37,818 nucleotides of DNA from RYN-431 sp036388295 (GTDB lineage Bacteria > Planctomycetota > Phycisphaerae > Tepidisphaerales > Tepidisphaeraceae): assembly GCA_036388295.1 (NCBI GenBank), contig DASVSC010000107.1:1-37818 (forward strand). Direction: 5' to 3'. The position numbers and the translations under genes are program-made. This document shows positions 31,432 to 37,818 of the stretch, one piece after another; the first letter of the stretch is position 1, and every line of letters begins with the position of its first letter. The notes under the pieces were generated by a model. That model had not been told where the DNA came from, did not search any database, and saw only the letters and a program-made list of their open reading frames with translations.

Positions 31432-32859
31432 TCAGCGCATCGACCAATACGGGTGCGGCGGGTGTGCCCCGAAAATCCAAGTCGCCTGGAAGAACAGGTT
31501 GTGCTCTTCGGGCACGTCGCCGTCTTTGTATTGGTACTGCATGCGGAAGCGCAGGAACTCGCTCCAGTAAAAGCTCACGTAGGGGTTGATGGCCCAGGCT
31601 TCGTCATGGTCGGAGTTGGGGTTCTGCGTGTAGTCGAGGCGCAGGCCGGCGTACCAGTCGCGCGTCAGTTGCTGTTGGCCGAGCACGTACGCGCCGAAGC
31701 CGTTGCGGTGGACGCCGTCCTCGTCGTAGGTGTCGCCGTAGATCGCTTCGGCTTGGAACAACTGGTTGTGGAAGCCGCCGGTCGGGTCGCGGTGCAGCAG
31801 GGTGACGTCTGCCCCGAACAGGTTGACGTCCTGGCCATTATCTTCACCGGCATGGCCGTAGAGCCAGGTGCCGCCGAGTTCCAGGTTCCAGTTCGGCGCG
31901 ACGTCGTGGTTCCAGAGAATGTGGTTGTTGAATGCCGGCGAATCAACCGACAGGTCGCCGCGCAGCGTCGGCGATTCCGAGCCCGCGCCTTCGCCGGCCA
32001 GAACTTCGCTGACGATCTCGACGTATTGATTGCCGATCAGCCGCGGCGGGATCACGTAGCTGAGCGACACACCGCTGTCGGTCAGCGATTCAGGCGCGAG
32101 AAACGCCTGGTTGACCAACGGCGGGTCGCTCGTCGGCAAATCGTGCAAGTGCAGCACGTTCTGACGGCCGAAGCGCACGTGGAACCGGCCGACCTTGGCC
32201 GTCAGGTTCGGGACGCCGAAATCGTGCAGGAACAGGTACGCTTCTTCGACCTCCACCGCCCCTTCGGGCCCTTCCGGCGGCTCGTCGGCATTCGGGAACG
32301 GCGGGTTCTCCACGTCCCGCGCGAACGCCAGGATCACCACGCCGTCGGCATTCGGGTGCACGGCGGCACGCAAGTCGAGTTCCACCTCGCGCACGTCAAG
32401 GCGGTTGAGCGCGTTGTTACTGCGATTGGAGGAATACGAGCCGAGGAAGTCGGCGATGACGGCGATGTTCGGGTTGAAGCTCACCGGCCCGCCGAGCATC
32501 AGCGGATTGTTGCGGTCGGCCGCGTCCTGGGCGACGGCCCGCTTCGTCGCGTCCGTATTCGGCGTGCCGGCCGCGCCGACGCCGTCGATCTCGTTCAGCA
32601 AATCGTTCTGCCCGCCACTCGGCCGGGTCGTGGCGGTTGAGGACGGCGCGTCGACGCGGTCCCGCAGCCGGGCGATCTCCGCGTCGCGTTGCCGGAGTTC
32701 GGCTTGGTGCTGACGCTCCATCGCGTCGAGCCGTTCTTCCATACGTCGTAAACGGTCGTCGGTGCCGGCCGGCGGAAGCGGGTCTTGCGCCCGCAGCGTG
32801 CCGACGCCAACGCCCATTAGCGCAGCGGCCAACAGGCCGGCGCGTGTCTGCTTAATCAT
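31432..32859 (-). CDS. Outer-membrane porin-like protein of the metal uptake operon
   Basis: A 475-residue protein with a signal peptide (MIKQTRAGLLAAALMGVGVG, cleavage likely after LRAQ). A short coiled coil follows (about 34-68, RLRRMEERLDAMERQHQAEL), as in trimeric or peptidoglycan-anchored porins. The rest is rich in alternating aromatic strands (WNLELGGTWLYGHAG, AYVLGQQQLTRDWYAGLRLD) and ends in aromatic-containing PYWSMR, indicating a beta-barrel. It lies 27 bases before the binding-protein gene, so it may let zinc or a zinc complex cross the outer membrane. The exact family is not recognised; phosphate-selective porin-like barrels are the nearest idea. Confidence 0.8.
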   Translation of the reverse strand: MIKQTRAGLLAAALMGVGVGTLRAQDPLPPAGTDDRLRRMEERLDAMERQHQAELRQRDAEIARLRDRVDAPSSTATTRPSGGQNDLLNEIDGVGAAGTPNTDATKRAVAQDAADRNNPLMLGGPVSFNPNIAVIADFLGSYSSNRSNNALNRLDVREVELDLRAAVHPNADGVVILAFARDVENPPFPNADEPPEGPEGAVEVEEAYLFLHDFGVPNLTAKVGRFHVRFGRQNVLHLHDLPTSDPPLVNQAFLAPESLTDSGVSLSYVIPPRLIGNQYVEIVSEVLAGEGAGSESPTLRGDLSVDSPAFNNHILWNHDVAPNWNLELGGTWLYGHAGEDNGQDVNLFGADVTLLHRDPTGGFHNQLFQAEAIYGDTYDEDGVHRNGFGAYVLGQQQLTRDWYAGLRLDYTQNPNSDHDEAWAINPYVSFYWSEFLRFRMQYQYKDGDVPEEHNLFFQATWIFGAHPPHPYWSMR

Positions 32860-32949
32860 CTTGTAAGTCCTGAGTGAAACCTGATCAATTCGACACCGTT
32901 ACGACGGCACACGTGGAGTGGCCGACGACGATGCTGCCGATAGCAAGGC

Positions 32950-33282
32950 TTACACCCGGGGCGGGCCGCGACAGCCGCGCGGGGCGGGAATGCTGGCATC
33001 CAGTCGCTGCGCCTGCAGCGCGATCACGCGATCGACCGCGAGCCGCAACACAAGGTCGGTCGCGCGGAAATCGATCGGGCTTAGCGGCGCGTGCAGACTA
33101 AGGCAGACGCCGCAGTGAGCTTCATCCGGGCCATCCGCATCACCGTGTGGCGTCGCCACCGATTCATCAGCCGGAGACAGGTGCGCGGACGAATGCTCCT
33201 GGCTCACGTGCAGCCATTCAGCCAGCCCCGTGCCCAGGCACGTGATGGCAAATGTCAGGAGGATGAAGAGGGATTGCCGCAT
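32950..33282 (-). CDS. Small Cys/His-rich envelope protein leading the metal operon
   Basis: A 110-residue protein with an N-terminal hydrophobic signal or anchor (MRQSLFILLTFAITCLGTGL), a His/Asp-rich middle (HVSQEHSSAH, PHGDADGPDEAH) and the motif HCGVCLSLHAP (56-66). CxxC plus clustered His suggests metal binding, in the manner of DUF2946-like proteins that occur near metal transport genes. It is the first gene after the candidate promoter-operator and is separated from the porin gene by about 90 bases. A periplasmic metal-chaperone or sensor role is inference. The family assignment is tentative. Confidence 0.7.
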   Translation of the reverse strand: MRQSLFILLTFAITCLGTGLAEWLHVSQEHSSAHLSPADESVATPHGDADGPDEAHCGVCLSLHAPLSPIDFRATDLVLRLAVDRVIALQAQRLDASIPAPRGCRGPPRV

Positions 33283-33298
33283 GGAACGTCGCTGCCCC

Positions 33299-33327
33299 TT
33301 TATAGCGTCGACCGTCTCATATGCAAA
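33299..33327 (-). promoter_or_regulatory. Candidate promoter of the metal uptake operon
   Basis: On the minus strand TATAAA (33304-33299) is a five-of-six -10 match. TTTGCA or TTGCAT, 16-17 bases upstream, is a weaker -35. It lies just ahead of the ATG at 33282, giving a short leader that contains AAAGGGG. The -35 overlaps the palindrome at 33321-33337, the expected geometry for repression. Confidence 0.45.
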
Positions 33328-33337
33328 CTAATTGCAT
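33321..33337. promoter_or_regulatory. 17-bp palindrome, candidate Zur/Fur-family operator
   Basis: ATGCAAACTAATTGCAT is an inverted repeat of ATGCAA and TTGCAT around five bases. It overlaps the -35 region of the metal operon promoter about 40 bases upstream of its first start codon. Fur-family regulators bind A/T-rich palindromes of similar size in just this position. The regulator gene is not in the window, and the planctomycete Zur consensus is not known to me, so the assignment is inference from location and metal content of the operon. Confidence 0.5.
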
Positions 33338-33502
33338 GAAGGTGACAGAGGCCGCTGCTCCGGATCGATTATTCGCTCAAGGTTGTTGTCCGAAAAACAT
33401 GAGCCCGACTGCGGCTGCTCGACCGCGCGATGCCACGGTGCCGCGGCGGCAGGCGCATAGACTTTCGCAGACACGCGTCGACGGCAGGCGAGGAGAATCA
33501 AC

Positions 33503-34840
33503 ATGAAAGCGACACAGATCAATGACGTCGACCTGATCCGCCAAGCCGCCCTGCCGTTCTCGAGTGACGACCACTACCAGCCGCTGCTCGACGCCATCGG
33601 AAACGCCCGCTTCGTGCTGCTCGGCGAAGCGTCGCACGGCACGCACGAGTTCTACGCGATCCGCAACCGCCTCACGCAGCGGCTGATCGCGGAGAAGGGA
33701 TTTACCGCTGTCGTCGTCGAAGCGGACTGGCCGGATGCGTGGCGGGTGAACCGGTACGTCCGCGGCTTCGACGACGACGTCGACGGCGACGCCGCCCTCT
33801 CCGGCTTCCGGCGGTTCCCGCAGTGGATGTGGCGGAACACCGACGTCGTCGACTTCGTCACCTGGCTGCGGCGACACAACGAATCGGTCGCCCCGCAGCA
33901 GCCGAAGAGCGGCTTTTATGGCATGGACCTTTACAGCCTGCACGGGTCGATCCGGGCGGTGGTCGACTACTTGGAAAAGATTGATCCCGCGGCCGCCGGT
34001 CGGGCACGCTATCGGTACGGGTGTTTTGAAGATTTCGGCGAAGACCCGCAGGCGTACGGCTACGCTGCCGGGTTCGATATGGACCGCAGTTGTGAAGACA
34101 AAGTGGTGGAGCAGTTGAGCGAACTGCGACGCCGCGCGGGCGACTACGCCAACCGCGACGGGCGCGTGGCCGAGGACGAATACTTCTTCGCCGAACAGAA
34201 CGCGCGGCTGGTGATCAATGCCGAGCAGTATTACCGCGCGATGTTCGACCGGCGCGTGAACACCTGGAACCTACGTGACACGCACATGGTCGACACGCTC
34301 GATGCGCTGACGGCCTACTTGGACCGTCATGTGGGGCCCACGAGGGTTGTCGTCTGGGCTCACAATTCGCACCTCGGCGACGCCCGCGCCACCGACACCG
34401 GCGAACAGGGCCAACTCAACGTCGGCCAACTGGTCCGCGAGCGCTGGCCGAAGGAGAGTTTCTCCGTCGGTTTCACCACGCACGACGGCGTCGTTACCGC
34501 GGCGTCGGACTGGGACGCCCCCGCCGAGCGAAAGCGTGTGCGGCCGTCGATACCGGACAGTTACGAGCGGCTGTTCCACGACGCCGGCCTGGCGCGGTTG
34601 TTGCTGCTTCTTCGCGACCCGACGCTGCGATCTCTGCTCAGCACGCCGCGGCTCGAGCGCGCGATCGGCGTCATCTACCGGCCCGAAACCGAGCGGTGGA
34701 GTCACTATTTCCACGCCCGGCTGGCGGAACAGTTCGACGCCGTGATCCATATCGACCGGACCACGGCCGTGCGGCCGCTGGAAAGGGTCGCGACGTGGAA
34801 GTCAGAAGAGCCGGACGAAACGCTCCCGAGCGGTCTGTAG
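33503..34840 (+). CDS. Erythromycin esterase family protein
   Basis: A 445-residue protein of the EreA/succinoglycan-biosynthesis-like hydrolase family. The hallmark GEASHGTHEFY (41-51) supplies the active-site Glu42 and His45. It is followed by VVVEADWPDA (about 69-78) and the later VVWAHNSHLGDAR (about 288-300) with the other catalytic His. GAGGAGA stands about ten bases before the ATG. Most chromosomal members have unknown substrates, and sequence does not establish macrolide resistance. A phosphoribosyltransferase is often fused or adjacent in related clusters, but none is seen here. It is transcribed away from the metal operon across a 220-base gap. Confidence 0.92.
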   Translation: MKATQINDVDLIRQAALPFSSDDHYQPLLDAIGNARFVLLGEASHGTHEFYAIRNRLTQRLIAEKGFTAVVVEADWPDAWRVNRYVRGFDDDVDGDAALSGFRRFPQWMWRNTDVVDFVTWLRRHNESVAPQQPKSGFYGMDLYSLHGSIRAVVDYLEKIDPAAAGRARYRYGCFEDFGEDPQAYGYAAGFDMDRSCEDKVVEQLSELRRRAGDYANRDGRVAEDEYFFAEQNARLVINAEQYYRAMFDRRVNTWNLRDTHMVDTLDALTAYLDRHVGPTRVVVWAHNSHLGDARATDTGEQGQLNVGQLVRERWPKESFSVGFTTHDGVVTAASDWDAPAERKRVRPSIPDSYERLFHDAGLARLLLLLRDPTLRSLLSTPRLERAIGVIYRPETERWSHYFHARLAEQFDAVIHIDRTTAVRPLERVATWKSEEPDETLPSGL

Positions 34841-34853
34841 CCGCGCCGCCGGA

Positions 34854-34877
34854 GTCTTTACTTCGGTCTTTACTTCG
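34854..34877. repeat. Tandem 12-bp duplication at the end of the dehydrogenase gene
   Basis: GTCTTTACTTCG occurs twice without spacing (34854-34865 and 34866-34877). The second copy contains the stop codon of the sugar-dehydrogenase-like gene and its last codons; the first lies just beyond the stop. It looks like a simple slippage duplication in the short gap between convergent genes. Confidence 0.7.
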
Positions 34878-36357
34878 CGCTCGCCGCCGGCACGAGCTGG
34901 CGGATTTTGCCGTCGCCCTTGGTCAGCAGGTAGACCTCGCCATCGGCATCGACGCCGAGCCGCAGGTCGACGCGGTCGCCGCGGGGGTCGCCGTGGGTCG
35001 TGACGTCACTTAGGCCTTTTTCGACGCCATCGACCATCAGGCGCAGTTCCTTCAACGGCGTCTGCCGGCCCTGCTGCAGTTCGGCTTCGTCGGCGTAGAA
35101 AATACGGCCGTTCATCAGGTCGCCGCACAACAGTTTGCCCTGCAGGGCCGGTATCGACTTGCCGCGATAGACGACCACGCTGCCGACGGCTTTGCCGTCG
35201 TCGTGGTCGTACTGGGCGACCGGGTAGAGCATGGGCGTCGGGTCGGTGGGCGGGCGCTCGTAGACCGGGCCGGGCCGGGCGTTCAGGGCCATGCCGGTGG
35301 CGAAGGTGGCTTCGCGGTCCGCCCAGCCGTAGTTGCCGCCGCGCGTGCCGATGTCGATTTCGTCGATCTGGTCCTGGCCCATCTCGGCGATAAACATTCG
35401 GCGCGTGCCGCCGATGTCCCAGCCGAAGTGCTGCGGGTGCCGCAGGCCGTACGCCCAGACCAGCGGGGCGGCCTCGGGCTCGCCGACGAACGGATTGTCG
35501 GCCGGCGCGCGATGACGCGGGTGCTGCGCGTCGGGCAGCGGGTCGAGGCGCAGGATTTTGCCCAGCGGCACGCCCCGCCGCTGGCCGGCACGCAGCGGGT
35601 CGTGCTGGCCTTTGCCGTCGCCGAAGCTGATGTAAAGCTGCCCGTAGTCGGCGTCGCCGGGGGCGACCGTCGGGTTGAAGGCAATCGTCCCGATGTTGTG
35701 CGTCGGGCCCGGCTGGCCGACACGCAGCACTTCACGCACCGTGCCGGTGAACGTCGCGGCCGTCGGGTCAGTGGTCGTCCATTCGGCGACCACGCTCTCA
35801 TGGCTGTCATTGCCGTCGCCGACGAAGTCGCACGTGCCCGACCCGCTCGGCGTGCTGAACGCCACGTACAAACGGCCGTAACCAGGTTTGCCTTTGGCGT
35901 TGAAGTCAGGATGGAATGCGAAGCCGGACAGGCCCGACTCATTGCCGTGCGCTTCGTTCGTAAAATGAACACCAAGTGAACGCACGTCGAAATACGGCGA
36001 CACCGTCGCGGTCCCGTCGGCCGTACGGTGCACGCGGTAGATGACGCCGCGCAGGTCATTGACGAAAAAGTCGCCCGCCCCGTCGCGGCCGGGGACCAGG
36101 TTTTGAATCCGGGCGTGGGCGTTGTTGGCGTACGCCGCATCGGGGGCGTCCGGCAGGCGCGGGAGCCCGGCCACGGTCCGAATGCCGACGACCAAGTCAC
36201 CCCGCCCGACCGGCGGCACCGGGTCATCCACACGCGTAGGTTCTGCCGCGTCGGCACAGCCGCAAAGGATTAAACCTACTAAACTTGCGAAAACATGGCG
36301 TTGGCCAAGGCCGGGGGAGCGTCGCAGGGTTGTCGTACGAAATCGGTCCGATCGCAT
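34870..36357 (-). CDS. PQQ-dependent sugar dehydrogenase-like lipoprotein
   Basis: A 495-residue six-bladed beta-propeller of the soluble glucose dehydrogenase/YliI family. The N-terminus has a hydrophobic segment ending in LCGC (31-34), a plausible lipobox with Cys34 as the lipidated residue. Family motifs include NESGLSGFAFHPDF, the THNIGTIAFNP stretch, LVWAYGLRHPQHFGWD and EMGQDQIDEIDIGTRGGNYG. It would oxidise sugars or aldoses in the periplasm with PQQ, passing electrons to the respiratory chain. No PQQ biosynthesis or cytochrome gene is nearby, so the cofactor is inferred from family. The gene converges on the esterase gene. Confidence 0.88.
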   Translation of the reverse strand: MRSDRFRTTTLRRSPGLGQRHVFASLVGLILCGCADAAEPTRVDDPVPPVGRGDLVVGIRTVAGLPRLPDAPDAAYANNAHARIQNLVPGRDGAGDFFVNDLRGVIYRVHRTADGTATVSPYFDVRSLGVHFTNEAHGNESGLSGFAFHPDFNAKGKPGYGRLYVAFSTPSGSGTCDFVGDGNDSHESVVAEWTTTDPTAATFTGTVREVLRVGQPGPTHNIGTIAFNPTVAPGDADYGQLYISFGDGKGQHDPLRAGQRRGVPLGKILRLDPLPDAQHPRHRAPADNPFVGEPEAAPLVWAYGLRHPQHFGWDIGGTRRMFIAEMGQDQIDEIDIGTRGGNYGWADREATFATGMALNARPGPVYERPPTDPTPMLYPVAQYDHDDGKAVGSVVVYRGKSIPALQGKLLCGDLMNGRIFYADEAELQQGRQTPLKELRLMVDGVEKGLSDVTTHGDPRGDRVDLRLGVDADGEVYLLTKGDGKIRQLVPAASAK

Positions 36358-36578
36358 GGCACATCCTTGCCTAGTTCGGACGGGGAGGCAACAATCGAAG
36401 AGCAGTATTTGTCCGAAATGTCGATGTTAAGCGAGCGAATTGGCTAAGGACGACCTAAAGTAAAGGTGAAATTGTCGTCTCGGGGTATGACGGCCGGCGG
36501 ATCAGTGTCACGTCCTGAGGTTTGTTCCCCGAAATGCCGGACTCAATGATATAAGTTTCGAAGGAAACGGACACAACC

Positions 36579-37226
36579 ATGATGATCAAGATCCTACTCG
36601 CCGACGATCACAAAATGGTCCGAGAGGGCCTGCGGTTAATGCTGGCCAACGAACCGGATTTCGACGTCGTTGGTGAAGCGGACAGCGGCCGTATTGCGGT
36701 GAAATTGACCACAGACCTGGCCCCCGACATCGTGGTGATGGACGTGCAAATGTCCGACTTGAACGGCATCGACGCCACCCGGCAGGTGCTGAGTCAGCGC
36801 GAGGGCGTCAAAGTCATCGGCCTGACCGGCCACTTCGACCCGGGCCTGGCCGCCGAGATGCTGCGGGCGGGGGCGGCGGCTTACGTGCTCAAGGACGCTG
36901 CGGTCGAGGAACTGACCCGGGCCATCCGCGCGGTGATGAAAAATGAGGTTTATCTGAGCCCCGCCATGCTGGGCCTGGTCGTGGCCGATTACGTGCGCAC
37001 CGACCCGTCCGCCCGCGCGTCGGCGTTCACGGACCTGTCCCCGCGGGAGCGCGAAGTGCTGCAGCAGGTGGCGGCCGGCAAGTCCACCAAGCAGGCGGCC
37101 ATTCATCTGCACGTCAGCGTCAAAACGGTGGAAACGCACCGCCGCAACCTGATGCACAAGCTGAACGTCGACAACGTCGCCGACCTGACGAAGTACGCCA
37201 TCCGCCAAGGCCTGTCGACGCTCTAA
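36579..37226 (+). CDS. NarL/FixJ-type response regulator
   Basis: A 215-residue two-domain regulator. The receiver (1-125) has the acidic pair Asp9-Asp10, phosphoacceptor Asp55 (VVMDVQMSD), the switch Thr in IGLTGHFD and Lys104 in YVLKDA. The DNA-binding domain is LuxR-type, with LSPREREVLQQVAAGKSTKQ and HVSVKTVETHRRNLMHKL. The Shine-Dalgarno AAGGAAA lies about 12 bases before the ATG. No histidine kinase is in the window. The 221 bases upstream contain no gene, and a TATAAG there is too close to the ribosome site to be a convincing -10. Its targets are unknown. Confidence 0.95.
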   Translation: MMIKILLADDHKMVREGLRLMLANEPDFDVVGEADSGRIAVKLTTDLAPDIVVMDVQMSDLNGIDATRQVLSQREGVKVIGLTGHFDPGLAAEMLRAGAAAYVLKDAAVEELTRAIRAVMKNEVYLSPAMLGLVVADYVRTDPSARASAFTDLSPREREVLQQVAAGKSTKQAAIHLHVSVKTVETHRRNLMHKLNVDNVADLTKYAIRQGLSTL

Positions 37227-37317
37227 GCGTTGTGGCCACGGGTAAGCCGGTGCACGACCGTCACAGGGTTAAGCCTAAGCCCCTGCTCATCAGGCTTTGG
37301 TCGCCTGCCGCGTCGTT

Positions 37318-37725
37318 TTACGACGCAATGTTCATGACGCCTTTGATCCGGTCGATCAGTTCGATCGCCTCAGATTTGGGTATAAAGCCGATCGCACCCG
37401 CCTCGAGCATGGCCGGGCGTTCTTCGTCAGCAGCCGAGAATCCGATGACCATCGGTCCCGCCCCTTCCCGGTCGGCCGCACGGACAATCCGCCGCGTCGC
37501 TTCCACGCCGCCGAACGGGCCGGGCATGTGAACGTCCATCAGGACGACGTCCGGCGACAACTCCGACGCCAGCCGCACGGCAGCCATGCCGGTGTCGGCC
37601 TCGCCGACCACTTCCATCGACGGCTCGCCCTTCACCATCATGCTCACCGCGGAGCGGAACGGCATATTGTCGTCGACAATGAGGATTTTCAGGCGGTGGA
37701 ACAACGTTAAAAAGATAGACCTCAT
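37318..37725 (-). CDS. Stand-alone receiver-domain response regulator
   Basis: A 135-residue receiver without an output domain. The ATG at 37725 is preferred: GAAGG precedes it and the receiver core starts a dozen residues in (LKILIVDDN); the frame continues 27 codons further upstream with no supporting signal. Asp64 in VVLMDVHMPG is the phosphoacceptor, and FIPKSEA holds the conserved Lys. VVGEADTGMAAVRL strongly recalls VVGEADSGRIAVKL in the convergent NarL-type regulator, suggesting paralogy. The expected Thr after beta-4 is Ser in IGFSAADE. It may relay phosphate or act by protein contacts. Confidence 0.85.
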   Translation of the reverse strand: MRSIFLTLFHRLKILIVDDNMPFRSAVSMMVKGEPSMEVVGEADTGMAAVRLASELSPDVVLMDVHMPGPFGGVEATRRIVRAADREGAGPMVIGFSAADEERPAMLEAGAIGFIPKSEAIELIDRIKGVMNIAS

Positions 37726-37806
37726 CGCCGCCTTCAGAGTGGTCAGGATTTTCGGATTTCGCCACCACCCATAATCGGCCGTCGCTCCTGTTTTTTCCGG
37801 AATCAC

Positions 37807-37817
37807 GGGGGGGGGGG
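37807..37817. other. Run of 11 G at the window edge
   Basis: Eleven consecutive G precede the final T. Nothing else in the window has such a homopolymer. It may be a genuine contig end, or a dark-cycle or assembly artefact. No gene is called across it. Confidence 0.6.
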
Positions 37818-37818
37818 T

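Noticed and set aside
33321..33506. A 61-codon plus-strand open frame before the esterase gene
   Set aside because: It starts inside the operator-like palindrome, has no ribosome site, runs into the esterase start, and its composition is not protein-like.
33503..34840. A macrolide resistance gene
   Set aside because: The protein belongs to the erythromycin esterase family, but most chromosomal members have unknown substrates and nothing mobile surrounds it.
36547..36553. TATAAG as a -10 element for the NarL-type regulator
   Set aside because: It lies almost on the Shine-Dalgarno sequence and lacks a -35 at proper spacing.
37274..37296. AAGCCT/AGGCTT hairpin between the two response regulator genes
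   Set aside because: The stem is only six pairs with a 15-base loop and no T-tract, too weak to call a terminator.

Overview
The window looks like a chromosomal stretch of a high-GC planctomycete, most likely Phycisphaerae-like. This rests on an exosortase with a PEP-CTERM protein, a large secreted PIG-L deacetylase beside a sodium:solute symporter, O-antigen-ligase/TPR and TMTC-like/TPR fusions, and the general codon and gene style. No rRNA, tRNA or CRISPR array was recognised. The taxonomic call is inference from gene content.

Left edge (1-322): the last 45 codons of an IS630-type transposase, then an imperfect palindrome. Minus-strand block A (323-7209): two GT4 glycosyltransferases, a small TPR-like membrane protein, an exosortase with an EpsI-like tail, and a TMTC-like membrane/TPR protein. 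Minus-strand block B (7443-16509): an exopolysaccharide operon running from a Wzz/BY-kinase through a CpsB-type PHP phosphatase, a Wzy/ligase-TPR protein and a NusG paralogue to a large fusion of a WecA/TagO-type phosphoglycosyltransferase with a GT4 enzyme. It is preceded on the same strand by a proline-rich secreted protein and a PEP-CTERM protein (16634-17874), so surface glycan synthesis and exosortase-dependent protein sorting lie together.

Plus-strand block C (18204-28777): a DUF2911 protein, then a tightly coupled series of a secreted PIG-L deacetylase, a 51-residue one-helix membrane protein, an SSS-family symporter, a compact protein carrying motifs of the bacillithiol cysteine ligase BshC, BshB1 and BshA. 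A helical protein of unknown function and the 5-oxoprolinase genes pxpB, pxpC and pxpA follow. BshA and BshB1 are clear. The roughly 258-residue BshC-like protein, about half the usual size, completes a candidate bacillithiol pathway and is the most interesting item in the window.

Minus-strand block D (28780-33282), convergent with C: a metal uptake operon made of a small Cys/His protein, an outer-membrane porin-like protein, a ZnuA-like binding protein with a zinc-type triple histidine, an ATPase and a permease. A promoter-like sequence overlapping a 17-bp palindrome lies in front of it and is a candidate Zur/Fur-family operator. The right end (33503-37818) carries an erythromycin-esterase-family protein, a PQQ-type sugar dehydrogenase-like lipoprotein, a NarL-type response regulator and a convergent stand-alone receiver protein. 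The window ends in an 11-G run that may be a sequencing or assembly artefact.
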